Positions 52,419 through 62,284 of a stretch of DNA of 64,000 nt are shown in pieces (the stretch's first letter is position 1; every line of letters begins with the position of its first letter). The notes below the pieces were generated by a model. That model did no database searches and was not told the origin of the DNA. It saw only the letters and a list, made by a program, of their open reading frames with translations. Position numbers and translations under genes: made by a program. Location of the stretch: positions 36,613 to 100,612 of the forward strand of contig CALCKT010000004.1 of the NCBI GenBank assembly GCA_937965785.1, read 5' to 3'. Source of the stretch: an uncultured Propionibacteriaceae bacterium (GTDB lineage Bacteria > Actinomycetota > Actinomycetes > Propionibacteriales > Propionibacteriaceae).

Positions 52419-54026
52419 ATGGAATGGCTGGGCTGGATCATCGCTGGATTACTGGGCGTCGTCCTGGGGATCCTCGCTTGGCGGCAGCGGCGGGTTGCCC
52501 TGTCCTTCATCCAGGAACGGGCCCGCATTGAACGCAGAAGCCGTTCCGACGCGGCCTCCATCCGCAAACAGGCGGTGGAGGCGGCCGAGCAGCTCAGGGC
52601 GGACGCGGCACGCGCCCTGGAGCAGGCGGAGGAATGGGCCCGCGAGGCCGGCGCCGACATCGACAGGCGCCGCGAGGAGCTGGATGCGTCGATAGCCACG
52701 CAGCGCGCCGAGCTGCGCGAGCAACGCAGCGCGCAGGAACGTCAGGAAGAACGCCTGAACGAGAAGGAGGACCGGCTCGCCGCAGAGGCCGAGGGACTCG
52801 CGACACGCTCGGAGCTTCTCGAGCAGCAACGCGCGGATCTCAGGAAACAGCGCGAGGAACTCGCCGCGGAACAGGACCGTGCTCAGGCGGAACTCGAACG
52901 GGTGGCAGGGCTGACTGCAACCGCAGCCCAGGCGGAGGTGATGGCCGAGGCGGCACGCCAGGCCCGGCTGTCTGCCGCCACCCTGGCCAGGGACATCGAG
53001 GAGACCGCGAAGAAAGAAGCGGACCAGCGGGCCCGGGAGATAGTCGTGACCGCCATCCAGCGGTGCGCGGCAGAACAGACCAGCGAATCGGTGGTTTCCA
53101 GTGTCGACCTTCCCGGCGATGAGATGAAGGGACGGATCATCGGTAGGGAGGGCCGCAACATCAGGGCCTTCGAGCAGATCACCGGAGTCAACGTGATGGT
53201 GGACGACACCCCGGAGACCGTTCTGCTCAGCTGCTTCGACCCGGTGAGGCGTGAAGCGGCCCGGTTGACCCTCGTGGACCTGGTTGCCGACGGGCGCATC
53301 CACCCGGCGCGAATCGAGGAGGTGCACGCCCGCAGCATCCGGGTGCTGGATGAGCGCATCAGAACCGCCGGGAACGAGGCCCTGCTGGAGGTGGGAATCG
53401 CTGATCTCCACCCGGAGCTGGTCCCCGTGATCGGCTCCCTGGCCTATCGCACCAGCTTCGGGCAGAACGTGCTCGCCCACCTGGTCGAGTGCGCCCACCT
53501 GGCCGGGATCATGGCGGCCGAGCTGGGGCTCGACGTGGCGCAGTGCAAGAGAGCGGCCTTCCTGCACGACATAGGCAAGGCCCTCACCCACGAATCCGAG
53601 GGGCCCCATGCGATCATCGGCGCCGACCTGCTGCGCCGCCACGGCGAACACCCCGACGTGGTCCACGCCGTCGAGGCGCACCACAACGAGGTCGAACCAC
53701 GAACCGTCGAGGCCGTCCTCACCCAGGCTGCGGATGCCATCTCCGGGTCCCGCCCGGGCGCGAGGCGCGAGTCACTGGAGGCCTATGTGGAACGGATGCA
53801 GCATCTCGAATCCATTGCCATGGCCCACGAGGGAGTGACCCGTGCCTACGCGATGCAGGCGGGAAGGGAGGTCCGGATCATGGTGGCACCCGAGGTCGTG
53901 GACGATGCGATGAGCCGGGTGCTGGCACGCGAGATCGCGGCCGAGGTGGAGGCGAACCTCACCTACCCGGGACAGATCCGCATCACGGTGGTGCGTGAAT
54001 CACGTGCCACTGAACTGGCTCACTGA
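52419..54026 (+). CDS. rny: ribonuclease Y
   Basis: 535 residues. An N-terminal membrane helix (WLGWIIAGLLGVVLGILAW) is followed by a coiled coil rich in Glu/Arg/Ala (about 25-220). Then come a KH domain (DEMKGRIIGREGRNIRAFEQITG, family block) and an HD domain with the metal ligands in AFLHDIGKAL and EAHHNEVEP. RNase Y starts mRNA decay at the membrane. ATG 52419 has AAAGGGG upstream. Its 3' end overlaps the convergent aldose-epimerase gene by 27 nt. Confidence 0.94.
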   Translation: MEWLGWIIAGLLGVVLGILAWRQRRVALSFIQERARIERRSRSDAASIRKQAVEAAEQLRADAARALEQAEEWAREAGADIDRRREELDASIATQRAELREQRSAQERQEERLNEKEDRLAAEAEGLATRSELLEQQRADLRKQREELAAEQDRAQAELERVAGLTATAAQAEVMAEAARQARLSAATLARDIEETAKKEADQRAREIVVTAIQRCAAEQTSESVVSSVDLPGDEMKGRIIGREGRNIRAFEQITGVNVMVDDTPETVLLSCFDPVRREAARLTLVDLVADGRIHPARIEEVHARSIRVLDERIRTAGNEALLEVGIADLHPELVPVIGSLAYRTSFGQNVLAHLVECAHLAGIMAAELGLDVAQCKRAAFLHDIGKALTHESEGPHAIIGADLLRRHGEHPDVVHAVEAHHNEVEPRTVEAVLTQAADAISGSRPGARRESLEAYVERMQHLESIAMAHEGVTRAYAMQAGREVRIMVAPEVVDDAMSRVLAREIAAEVEANLTYPGQIRITVVRESRATELAH

Positions 54027-54911
54027 CCGCAGGGTGGCGCGAATCCCCCAGGCGGCGTGCGCGGACTCTCCCGGCCGCAACATGACCCGGTCCCTGTATG
54101 TCGGACCCTCGTTGAAGGCGTCTGGGCCACAGGTCATCGGTTCCACCGCCACGCTGTCGCGGTGGGGCGCGGTGAACACCTGTACCCATTGGGTGGTCGC
54201 CTCACCCCACACCTCAATCGTGCGGTCGTCGCCGCTCAGGGTGACGGTCCAGTCCCTGGTCAGGGGATCGGTGAAGGAGGTGTCCAGGACCGTTTCCCCG
54301 ATGACGCGGGGCTGGACGAAGTTGTGCTCGGGGGCGACGGGCCCGAGGCGAATGGGAAGCCGTCTTTCGGGATCGACCGCCAGTTCGGCGTCGAACGGCA
54401 CCGTCAACTCCACGCCGGAGATGTCCTCGAAACGGAAATAGGGATGGGCGCCATAGCCCCAGGGAACGGACGTGTTTCCGATGTTCGTGGCGTCGACCTC
54501 CACACTCAGCCCCTGCGCATCCAGCCGGTGCAGGATCTCCACCGCGAGGATTCCGGGCCAGCCGCGACGGGGCCAGAGAACGCACCTCTGCCGGACAGAG
54601 GTCCCGAGATGGGCCAGGCACTCCCAGGCCAGGCCCACGTTCAGGCCATGATTCGCGTTGTTCCGGGCGGGTTCGTTGATGGGCAGCTGGAACTCCTGGC
54701 CGCCCAGGTGGTAGCGCCCGTCGCGGAGCCGGTTGGGCCAGGGGAGCAGGTGGGCTCCCTCCCAGCCTTTCGGGGCCTGGTCGGGCCCGTGCGTTGCGAG
54801 GAGTTCCGTGCCCTCGATGGTGAAGCTGCGCAGCCTGGCGCCCACTTCGGTGATCACGGCGCGACAACCCCCGGCGTTGATCTCATATTGTTCGCCTGTT
54901 GGGAAGACCAT
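54000..54911 (-). CDS. aldose 1-epimerase family protein
   Basis: 303 residues with the galactose-mutarotase beta-supersandwich pattern: GARLRSFTIEGTELL, HLLPWPNRLRDGRY, NHGLNVGLAWE (His in NHG), YGAHPYFRF (His) and a Glu late in SVAVEPMTCGPDAFN. It interconverts alpha and beta anomers of hexoses or acts on a related sugar. TAGTGT (54923-54918) is 6 nt before the ATG, indicating a leaderless mRNA. Confidence 0.92.
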   Translation of the reverse strand: MVFPTGEQYEINAGGCRAVITEVGARLRSFTIEGTELLATHGPDQAPKGWEGAHLLPWPNRLRDGRYHLGGQEFQLPINEPARNNANHGLNVGLAWECLAHLGTSVRQRCVLWPRRGWPGILAVEILHRLDAQGLSVEVDATNIGNTSVPWGYGAHPYFRFEDISGVELTVPFDAELAVDPERRLPIRLGPVAPEHNFVQPRVIGETVLDTSFTDPLTRDWTVTLSGDDRTIEVWGEATTQWVQVFTAPHRDSVAVEPMTCGPDAFNEGPTYRDRVMLRPGESAHAAWGIRATLRSVSQFSGT

Positions 54912-55097
54912 GAATCAACACTAGAGGCTGCGTCAATAGGGGATGGTGAATACCGGTACAGTCGCGGGATCTCCGGTGTGCTGTGGGACACGCGGGTTCG
55001 GCAATGACGCGTCCGGTCCGCCCCGGAGTGGTCACGGCCACCGGGTTCCCGGCACGAAATGCTGTTTTTCGTGGTGCACCACTAGAGTTGGGCCACC

Positions 55098-56564
55098 ATG
55101 AGTTCGCGCACTTATCACGTAATCACCTACGGCTGCCAGATGAACGTCCACGACTCCGAGCGGATCGCGGGACTGCTGGAGGAAGCCGGGTTGAGGCGTG
55201 CTCAGGAACCCGCCGAGCCGGTTCTCGGTGCGGGGGCGGACGTGGTGGTCTTCAACACCTGTGCGGTGCGTGAGAACGCCGACAACCGTCTCTACGGGAA
55301 TCTCGGACACATGGCCGCAATCAAGGCGCGCCACCCCGGGATGCAGATCGCGGTGGGCGGCTGCATGGCCCAGAAGGACCGGGACGTGATCCTGCGGAGG
55401 GCGCCATGGGTGGATGTGGTCTTCGGTACCCACAACGTCGGTAGCCTTCCCACGCTGCTCGAACGGGCGCGGGTGGAGAAGGCCGCCCAGGTGGAGGTGG
55501 TCGAGGCCCTCCAGACCTTCCCGAGCAACCTGCCTAGCCGTCGCGAGTCGCCCTACTCGGCCTGGGTGTCGGTGAGCGTCGGATGCAACAACACCTGCAC
55601 CTTCTGCATCGTTCCGCAGCTTCGCGGAAAGGAGACCGACCGGCGACCGGGTGACGTCCTGGCCGAGGTGCGGATGCTGGTTGACCAGGGGGTGCAGGAG
55701 ATCACCCTGCTGGGGCAGAACGTGAATGCCTACGGGGTGGAGTTCGGGGACCGGCAGGCCTTCGCGAAGCTGCTGCGTGCCTGCGGCCAGGTCGAGGGCC
55801 TGGAACGGGTTCGCTTCACATCCCCCCATCCCAAGGATTTCACCGACGACGTGATCGCCGCCATGGCCGAGACCCGCAACGTCATGCCGCAGCTTCACAT
55901 GCCCCTGCAATCCGGTTCGGACGCGGTCCTGAAGGCAATGCGGCGCTCCTACCGCCGGAAGCGGTTCCTCGGGATCCTGGAACGCGTCCGGGAGGCCATG
56001 CCCCATGCGGCCATCACCACGGACATCATCGTGGGTTTCCCGGGCGAGACCGATGAGGACTTCGAGGCCACCATGGACGTGGTGCGCGAGGCCCGTTTCT
56101 CCGCTGCTTACACCTTCCAGTACTCGAAACGCCCGGGGACCCCGGCCGCCGAGATGCAGAACCAGGTGGCCCATGAAACGGTCCAGGAACGCTACGAACG
56201 GCTTGTCGGACTGGTGGGGGAGATCGCCTGGGAGGAGAACCGCCGTTTCGAGGGGCAGGAGATAGAGGTGATGTTTGCCCTGGGGGAGGGGCGAAAGGAC
56301 TCCGAAACCAATCGCATGAGCGGGCGGGCACGCGACAACAGGCTGGTGCACGTGGCGGTTGGTGAGGAGCCGTCGGAGCGGCCGAGGCCGGGGGACATCG
56401 CCTACGCGACCATCACCCATGCGGCGCCACACCATCTGAACTCGGATGCCCCCTTGAGGGGACTGCGGCGCACCAGGGGTGGCGACGCGTGGGAGGCGGC
56501 CAACACCGATGCACCCGAACCCAGAGGGGTTCCCCTGGGCATGCCGAGCCTGCGGCGCTCCTGA
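55098..56564 (+). CDS. miaB: tRNA-2-methylthio-N6-isopentenyladenosine synthase MiaB
   Basis: 488 residues. Radical-SAM methylthiotransferase acting on i6A37 of tRNA. The N-terminal domain has ITYGCQMNVHDSERIAGLLE, FNTCAVRENADN and VGGCMAQKD. The radical-SAM motif is CNNTCTFCIVPQLRGKE. The TRAM domain is near residue 400, followed by a non-conserved tail of about 40 residues. TAGAGT (55083-55088) lies 9 nt before the ATG, and no ribosome binding site is visible. miaA, which makes the substrate i6A, lies 0.5 kb downstream. Confidence 0.95.
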   Translation: MSSRTYHVITYGCQMNVHDSERIAGLLEEAGLRRAQEPAEPVLGAGADVVVFNTCAVRENADNRLYGNLGHMAAIKARHPGMQIAVGGCMAQKDRDVILRRAPWVDVVFGTHNVGSLPTLLERARVEKAAQVEVVEALQTFPSNLPSRRESPYSAWVSVSVGCNNTCTFCIVPQLRGKETDRRPGDVLAEVRMLVDQGVQEITLLGQNVNAYGVEFGDRQAFAKLLRACGQVEGLERVRFTSPHPKDFTDDVIAAMAETRNVMPQLHMPLQSGSDAVLKAMRRSYRRKRFLGILERVREAMPHAAITTDIIVGFPGETDEDFEATMDVVREARFSAAYTFQYSKRPGTPAAEMQNQVAHETVQERYERLVGLVGEIAWEENRRFEGQEIEVMFALGEGRKDSETNRMSGRARDNRLVHVAVGEEPSERPRPGDIAYATITHAAPHHLNSDAPLRGLRRTRGGDAWEAANTDAPEPRGVPLGMPSLRRS

Positions 56565-56573
56565 AAAGAGAAC

Positions 56574-56598
56574 AACCCCCGGTCCGGGACCGGAGGTT
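56574..56598 (+). terminator. hairpin after miaB
   Basis: AACCCCCGGTC and GACCGGAGGTT can form a stem of about 10 bp, with one mismatch, 9 nt after the miaB stop. There is no T-run. Confidence 0.5.
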
Positions 56599-56776
56599 GC
56601 CGGGGCGAGAGGTCAAGGACCGCCTCGGTGGGTGACGCCATGGTGGTGGATCGGCGAGGTGGTGCGACGAGGATCGCGCCGGGGCGTGCGCACCCGCAGG
56701 ACGCCCCGGTCCAGCGTGCCACCGGGGCGTCCGAGCCCAGCGGCATCCACCCGCGAAACCCCGTTCGCGGGACCTG

Positions 56777-56965
56777 CTACTCGCTCTCCTTCTTGCTGGC
56801 CAGGTCGTCAACCTTGCCCTTGACGAAATCAGCGGCCTGGTTGATCTGCTCGCTGTGTTTGCCGCCGGTCTTCTCGTCGATGAACCCGGCGCCCTTCTCG
56901 ATCGCCTGATCGATGGTTTCCTCGTGCTGGGCCACCTGTTCACCAATGTTGTCGAAGATTCCCAT
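56777..56965 (-). CDS. MT0933-like small antitoxin-family protein
   Basis: 62 residues: MGIFDNIGEQ, then a charged helical region and DEKTGGKHSEQINQAADFVKGK. This is the MT0933/Rv0909 pattern, annotated as a toxin-antitoxin antitoxin in mycobacteria, although many family members stand alone. No toxin gene adjoins it here. ATG 56965 has AGGAGG 7 nt upstream on the reverse strand. It lies between miaB and miaA. Confidence 0.85.
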   Translation of the reverse strand: MGIFDNIGEQVAQHEETIDQAIEKGAGFIDEKTGGKHSEQINQAADFVKGKVDDLASKKESE

Positions 56966-57059
56966 GTCATTGCCTCCTGGTCCGGGTGCCTGGCGCACCG
57001 TAGAGGTCCATCATGCCTGTTCCCGCGAAGTTCCGCACCGGGACTGGCAGGATGGTGGC

Positions 57060-57977
57060 ATGCATCCGCCCCTGATAGTGCTCGTCGGCCCAACCGCTAC
57101 GGGCAAGTCGGAGCTCGCGGTCTCGCTGGCCCACGACCTCATGAGGCGAGGTGAGGTCGCCGAGGTTGTCAACGCGGATTCGATGCTGGTCTACCGGGGC
57201 ATGGACATCGGCACCGCGAAACCCTCCGAGGCGGAACGAGATGGGGTCGTGCACCACCTGATCGACATCCTGGAGGTCACCGAGACCGCATCCGTCGCTG
57301 ATTTCCAGACCCGCGCCCGGACCGTGATCGCGGACCTGCGGGCTCGGGGAGCCGTTCCGATCCTCGTCGGCGGTTCCGCCCTCTACACACGGGCCATCAC
57401 CGACGCCTTCGAGTTCCCGGGTTCCGACCCGGTTCTCAGGGCAGGGCTGGAAACCGAACTGGAGCGCGTCGGGGTGGAGGAGCTGTATGCCCGGCTGGCG
57501 GTCCTGGCCCCGGAATCCGCGGCCCGCATCGAACCCGGAAACGGCAGGCGCATCGTGAGGGCGTTGGAGATCCACGCGCTGACGGGGGGACATCGAGCGG
57601 TGCTCCCCGAGTGGACCTACGAACTCGACGGGGTCCACCAGTTCGGGCTGGAACTGGACCGGGCCGAACTGGACAGCCGCATCGATGCCCGGGTGGAGGA
57701 GATGTGGCGCCGGGGCATCGTGGCCGAGGTCGAGAACCTGATTCCTCGCGGGTTGCGGGAAGGACGGACCGCCTCCCGCGCGATCGGCTACCGGCAGGTT
57801 CTCGCCTTCCTCGACGGGCAGTGCAGCGAGGAGGAGGCGAAGGAGGACGTGAAACGGGCCACTCGGAGGTTTTTCCGCAAGCAGTTGGGCTGGTACCGGC
57901 GGGATCCCAGGATCGTGTGGCTACCCGCGGGGGATTCGGGCAACCCCGCCCGGATCATGGAAATCTCCGGGACGTAG
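57060..57977 (+). CDS. miaA: tRNA dimethylallyltransferase MiaA
   Basis: 305 residues. Transfers the dimethylallyl group to A37 of tRNAs reading UNN codons. P-loop GPTATGKS at 10-17, the NADSMLVYRGMDIGTAKPS block, RIEPGNGRRIVRALEI and the C-terminal SRAIGYRQVLAFLDG are intact. ATG 57060 follows CAGGATGGTGGC; the longer frame from 56913 overlaps the reverse gene and is not conserved. dapF follows 28 nt later. Confidence 0.95.
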   Translation: MHPPLIVLVGPTATGKSELAVSLAHDLMRRGEVAEVVNADSMLVYRGMDIGTAKPSEAERDGVVHHLIDILEVTETASVADFQTRARTVIADLRARGAVPILVGGSALYTRAITDAFEFPGSDPVLRAGLETELERVGVEELYARLAVLAPESAARIEPGNGRRIVRALEIHALTGGHRAVLPEWTYELDGVHQFGLELDRAELDSRIDARVEEMWRRGIVAEVENLIPRGLREGRTASRAIGYRQVLAFLDGQCSEEEAKEDVKRATRRFFRKQLGWYRRDPRIVWLPAGDSGNPARIMEISGT

Positions 57978-58005
57978 AATTGTTGAATCGGGCTGGAAGG
58001 GATAG

Positions 58006-58830
58006 GTGGGCACTTTGTTCCGGTACACGTTCGCCAAGGGTCATGCCACCGGCAACGACTTCATCATCATTGATGATCCACACGGAATGCAGGATCTGAG
58101 CGCCGAGGCGGTTGCTGCACTCTGTGACCGCCACACGGGTGTCGGAGGGGACGGGCTGTTACGGGTGGTGCGGGCCGGTCAGGTGGCCGGGCACGAGTTC
58201 GACCCGGAGCTTTGGTTCATGGACTACCGCAACGCCGACGGGTCGGTGGCCGAGATTTGCGGAAACGGTCTGCGGTTGTTCGCCCGCTATCTCCTGAACG
58301 ATCAGCTGGTCCAGAGCGGGGAGTTCACCGTCGCGACCCGGGCGGGACTCAAGCAGGTTCGGGTCGCCCGTGGGGGGCTGATAGCGACGAACCTGGGTGT
58401 GGTCGGCCTGGGGAAGGAACCCGTCACCATCATCCACGAGGGACGGAAGTTCAAGGGACGGCCTGTCGATGTCGGCAATCCACACGCCGTCGTGTTCACG
58501 GATCGTGACGTGATCGGGCAGCTGGATCTTTCCCGGGCCCCGGCCTGGGAACCCGCCGAGGCCTTCCCCGCGGGAGTGAACGTCGAGTTCGTCCACGAGG
58601 TCAAGCCCGGGGAGCTGCTCATGCGTGTGTATGAGCGTGGCTGCGGGGAAACCCTGAGCTGCGGCACCGGTGTGGTCGCATCCGCGACCGCCTACCGTGA
58701 CCGCAGTGGGTTCGACGGTCCCATCCAGGTGCATGTCCGTGGCGGGGACCTGATCGTGACCTTCGAGGGTGACGAGGCCTGGCTGACGGGGCCGGCCGTG
58801 ATCGTGGCGCGCGGTGAGTACTGGAGCTGA
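58006..58830 (+). CDS. dapF: diaminopimelate epimerase
   Basis: 274 residues. Converts LL- to meso- or DL-diaminopimelate for lysine and peptidoglycan. The two catalytic cysteines are Cys85 in AEICGNGLR and Cys219 in LSCGTGVVA. FAKGHATGNDFIIID and the GNPHAVVF block fit the family. GTG 58006 is preceded by GGAAGGGAT. A single dapF is compatible with DAP in the wall, but the isomer cannot be deduced. Confidence 0.95.
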   Translation: MGTLFRYTFAKGHATGNDFIIIDDPHGMQDLSAEAVAALCDRHTGVGGDGLLRVVRAGQVAGHEFDPELWFMDYRNADGSVAEICGNGLRLFARYLLNDQLVQSGEFTVATRAGLKQVRVARGGLIATNLGVVGLGKEPVTIIHEGRKFKGRPVDVGNPHAVVFTDRDVIGQLDLSRAPAWEPAEAFPAGVNVEFVHEVKPGELLMRVYERGCGETLSCGTGVVASATAYRDRSGFDGPIQVHVRGGDLIVTFEGDEAWLTGPAVIVARGEYWS

Positions 58831-58866
58831 GATTTTCTCACCGGGGCCTGTCAGAATGGTCCGACG

Positions 58867-60261
58867 ATGAGCACATCCCTTCACGCACAGCCGAATCACG
58901 ACGGCGATCAGTCCGAACTTGCCGAGCGGCACTCGCTCAGGCGGGTCGTCGGTATGAGAACCGAACTGGAGGACATCTCCGAGGTCGAGTACCGACAGCT
59001 GCGGTTGGAACGCGTTGTGCTGGTCTCCGTGTGGACCTCCGGGACGCAGGAGGACGCCGACAACGCGATGGCCGAGCTGAAGCTGCTGGCCGAGACCGCC
59101 GGCTCCGAGGTTCTTGAGGCCCTGGTGCAGCGCAGGAGCCAACCGGACCCCGCCACCTACATCGGACGCGGCAAGGTGGAGGAAGTGGCCGAGGTGGTCC
59201 GAGCCACCGGAGCCGACACCGTCATCTGCGACGGGGAACTGCAACCGGCGCAGCTGCGGAACCTGGAGGACCGCATCAAGGTGAAGGTGGTGGACCGGAC
59301 CGCGCTGATCCTGGACATCTTCGCCTCCCATGCGAAATCCGCGGAGGGCAAGGCCCAGGTGGAACTGGCCCAGCTGCAGTACCTGAAGCAGCGCCTCCGC
59401 GGCTGGGGTGGAAATCTGTCCCGGCAGGCCGGCGGCCGCGCTGCCGGGGGAGCGGGTATCGGAGGCCGGGGACCCGGTGAGACGAAACTCGAGACCGACA
59501 GGCGTCGCATCCACCACCGGATCGCGCAGCTTCGCCGCAAGCTCCGTGAAATGGACGCCACCCGGGAGGGCAAACGCGCCGAGCGCCGTAGGAACCGGGT
59601 GCCGAGCGTGGCGATCGTCGGATACACCAACGCGGGCAAGTCCTCGCTGCTGAACCGGCTGACGGGCGCGGGTGTGCTCGTGGAGGACGCGCTGTTCGCC
59701 ACCCTGGATCCCACCACCCGCCGCACCGAGACCCGGGACGGGAGGGTGTTCACGCTGACCGACACCGTGGGATTCGTCCGGCACCTTCCCCACGACCTGG
59801 TGGAGGCGTTCCGTTCCACCCTGGAGGAATCCACCACCGCGGACCTCCTCCTTCACGTGGTCGACGCCTCGGACCCGGACCCCGAGGGGCAGATCGCCGC
59901 GGTGCGCCAGGTGCTCGCCGAGATCGGCGCCAGCGACGTGCCGGAGCTGCTGGTCTGCAACAAGGCAGATCTTGCGGATGAAACCACGCTGCTGGCCCTG
60001 CGGGCCGGGCATCCCGGTTGTGTGGTGGTTTCCGCCCGCACGGGCCATGGCCTGGCTGAGCTGGCCGATGCCGTGGAGGCCCGCCTGCCGAACCCAGAAG
60101 TGCGGGTCGAGACGCTCATTCCGTACAGCCGCGGCGACCTCATGGACCGCATCCACCGGACGGGAACCATCGAGACGCTGGAGCACACCGGCGAGGGCAC
60201 CAGGGTGTGTGCGCGCGTCCACCCCGGCCTGGCGGAGGAGCTGGGCGAATACGGTGCCTGA
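58867..60261 (+). CDS. hflX: GTPase HflX
   Basis: 464 residues. Ribosome-splitting GTPase used under stress. An N-terminal nucleotide-binding domain (PATYIGRGKVEEVAE, FASHAKSAEGKAQVELAQLQY) and a Gly-rich linker (GGAGIGGRGPGETKLETDRRR) precede the G domain. There G1 is GYTNAGKS (about 254-261), G3 DTVGFVRHLP and G4 NKAD. Overlaps the DinG-type helicase gene by 8 nt, an arrangement common in Actinobacteria. Confidence 0.96.
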   Translation: MSTSLHAQPNHDGDQSELAERHSLRRVVGMRTELEDISEVEYRQLRLERVVLVSVWTSGTQEDADNAMAELKLLAETAGSEVLEALVQRRSQPDPATYIGRGKVEEVAEVVRATGADTVICDGELQPAQLRNLEDRIKVKVVDRTALILDIFASHAKSAEGKAQVELAQLQYLKQRLRGWGGNLSRQAGGRAAGGAGIGGRGPGETKLETDRRRIHHRIAQLRRKLREMDATREGKRAERRRNRVPSVAIVGYTNAGKSSLLNRLTGAGVLVEDALFATLDPTTRRTETRDGRVFTLTDTVGFVRHLPHDLVEAFRSTLEESTTADLLLHVVDASDPDPEGQIAAVRQVLAEIGASDVPELLVCNKADLADETTLLALRAGHPGCVVVSARTGHGLAELADAVEARLPNPEVRVETLIPYSRGDLMDRIHRTGTIETLEHTGEGTRVCARVHPGLAEELGEYGA

Positions 60262-62245
60262 CCTCGCGGAACGGATCCTGGAGCGGGCGGTCTCCGGGAT
60301 CGGTGGGGGCGAAAGGCCCGGCCAGGTGGCGATGGTGGCTGCCGTCTCCGAGACCCTGGAGGGTGGCACCCACCTGCTGGTCCAGGCGGGAACCGGAACC
60401 GGCAAATCCCTCGGCTACTTGGCGCCGGCGCTGGCGCGGATCGTGGAGTACGACGAGGTCATCGTGGTCGCGACGGCCACCCTGGCTCTCCAGGCCCAGC
60501 TAGCGGGCTCCGACATTCCCGCGGCCCTGGACGCGGTCGAGCAGGTGACGGGAAAACGCCCCCGGGCCTGTGTGCTGAAGGGACGCAACAACTACGCCTG
60601 CCTGTTTCGCACCCGCGACAAGGCGACGGACGGCGGCCAGGGAACTCTCCTGGGCGCGGCCGAGCTGAGCGAGTCCCGCAGCTCCGGGTCCCCCTCGAAG
60701 CTCGGGGTTGAGGTGCTGGCGCTGCGTGAATGGGTGGAGGAGCAGCTCCTCGCGGGCGGTGCCGGGGACCGCGATGACGCCCCGACCCACACGGCCGCGG
60801 CCTGGCAGCAGGTTTCGATCCCGACCCGGGAATGCCCTGGCGCGTCCCGGTGTCCCTTCGGGGCGGAGTGTTTCGTCGAGAGGTCACGGGAGTCGGCTCG
60901 CGCAGCGGACCTGATCGTAACCAACCACGCCCTGGTGGCGATCAACGCCATGCACGGCGGCACGGCGCTTCCAGAGCACGATGCGTTGATCATCGATGAG
61001 GCCCATGAAGTGACGGGCCGCCTCACCACGGCCGCTACCGGGGACCTGAGCGCGGGAGCCACGGAACGGGTGGTGAGACGTTGCCTGGCCTGGCTGGGGG
61101 ATGATCTGGGCGGTGACCTGTTGGACGCGGTCGAGGAACTGCGCGATGCCCTGGCCGACAGCCCCACGGAGCGCATCACCGGGGCCGATGCGCTGTTGCC
61201 GGTGGCCTGCGCCGGGCTTCGCGACGCATCCCGCCGGGCGATCAGCGAGTTGGGAAAGGACAGGGAGAACCCCGAACGTTCCCAGGCCGCCGGGGCGCTG
61301 GGTGAAATCTTCGACATCTCCGAACGAATGGCGCGACTGGCCGATCAGGACGTGGTTTGGGTGAGCCGCTCGGAACAGCTGGGGGAGATGGCCCACGTCG
61401 CCCCGCTATCGGTGGCGGGGCTGCTGCGGGAACAGGTGTTCGGGCGGGCAACCACCGTGCTCACCTCCGCGACCCTCACGCTGGGTGGTGATTTCCGGGT
61501 CTTCGCCACCAGCATCGGGCTGAATCCCGCCGACGAACTGGGTGGGGATGCGGAAGGAACCGGAACGGGTTTCAACTGGCGGGGGGTCGACGTGGGATCT
61601 CCCTTCGACTACACCAGGCAGGGGATACTGTATGCCGCCGCCGCGCTGCCCCCACCCGGTAGGGACGGGCTCACGGACGCCGTGCTGGCCGAGATCGCGC
61701 AGCTCGTCTGGGCGGCCGGTGGGCGGACCCTCGGGTTGTTCGCCTCACGCAGGAACGCCGAGCAGGCGGTGGCGCACTGCCGCCGGGTGCTGCCGGAACT
61801 GGAATTCCTGTGTCAGGGCGATGCGCAACTTTCCGAGCTTCAACGAAACTTCAGGGAGAGGCCGGCCACAAGCCTGTTCGGCACCATGTCCCTGTGGCAG
61901 GGCGTCGACGTCCCCGGGGAAACCTGCCAGCTGGTCATCATCGACAAGATTCCCTTTCCCCGGCCCGACGACCCGTTGATGCAGGCGCGCAAGAAGGCCG
62001 TGGACGATGCGGGAGGCAACGGTTTCATGACGGTGGCCGCCACCCATGCGGCGCTGCTGCTGGCGCAGGGGGCCGGTCGGCTGATCCGGCGCGAGGATGA
62101 CCGTGGCGTGGTCGCGATTCTCGACCCCCGGGTCGTCAGAGCCCGCTACGGGGGGTTCCTGACCAGCTCCCTTCCGGGATTCTGGCGCACGAAGAACCTG
62201 GACATCGCCGTCAATGCGCTGCTGAGACTGCGCGGCGCCGAGTAG
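60254..62245 (+). CDS. DinG/YoaA-type ATP-dependent DNA helicase
   Basis: 663 residues, XPD-like superfamily 2 helicase. Walker A AGTGTGKS at 45-52, DEAH box IIDEAHE, and motif VI QGAGRLIRREDDRG. Iron-sulfur-cluster cysteines are in GRNNYACLF and RECPGASRCPFGAECF, consistent with a [4Fe-4S] helicase that unwinds damaged DNA or R-loops. GTG 60254 is inside the end of hflX. A perfect hairpin begins within its last codons. Confidence 0.92.
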   Translation: MPDLAERILERAVSGIGGGERPGQVAMVAAVSETLEGGTHLLVQAGTGTGKSLGYLAPALARIVEYDEVIVVATATLALQAQLAGSDIPAALDAVEQVTGKRPRACVLKGRNNYACLFRTRDKATDGGQGTLLGAAELSESRSSGSPSKLGVEVLALREWVEEQLLAGGAGDRDDAPTHTAAAWQQVSIPTRECPGASRCPFGAECFVERSRESARAADLIVTNHALVAINAMHGGTALPEHDALIIDEAHEVTGRLTTAATGDLSAGATERVVRRCLAWLGDDLGGDLLDAVEELRDALADSPTERITGADALLPVACAGLRDASRRAISELGKDRENPERSQAAGALGEIFDISERMARLADQDVVWVSRSEQLGEMAHVAPLSVAGLLREQVFGRATTVLTSATLTLGGDFRVFATSIGLNPADELGGDAEGTGTGFNWRGVDVGSPFDYTRQGILYAAAALPPPGRDGLTDAVLAEIAQLVWAAGGRTLGLFASRRNAEQAVAHCRRVLPELEFLCQGDAQLSELQRNFRERPATSLFGTMSLWQGVDVPGETCQLVIIDKIPFPRPDDPLMQARKKAVDDAGGNGFMTVAATHAALLLAQGAGRLIRREDDRGVVAILDPRVVRARYGGFLTSSLPGFWRTKNLDIAVNALLRLRGAE

Positions 62246-62263
62246 AGACCCGGCGCCGCGCAG
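62228..62263. terminator. bidirectional terminator overlapping the helicase stop codon
   Basis: CTGCGCGGCGCCG (62228-62240) and CGGCGCCGCGCAG (62251-62263) pair perfectly over 13 bp with a 10-nt loop that holds the TAG stop (62243-62245). It separates the convergent helicase and M23 peptidase genes. Confidence 0.75.
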
Positions 62264-62284
62264 CTTGAGGGGAGGGGAGAAACC

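Noticed and set aside
56777..56965. Complete toxin-antitoxin module
   Set aside because: The small protein fits an antitoxin-named family, but no toxin-sized gene lies beside it; neighbours are miaB and miaA.
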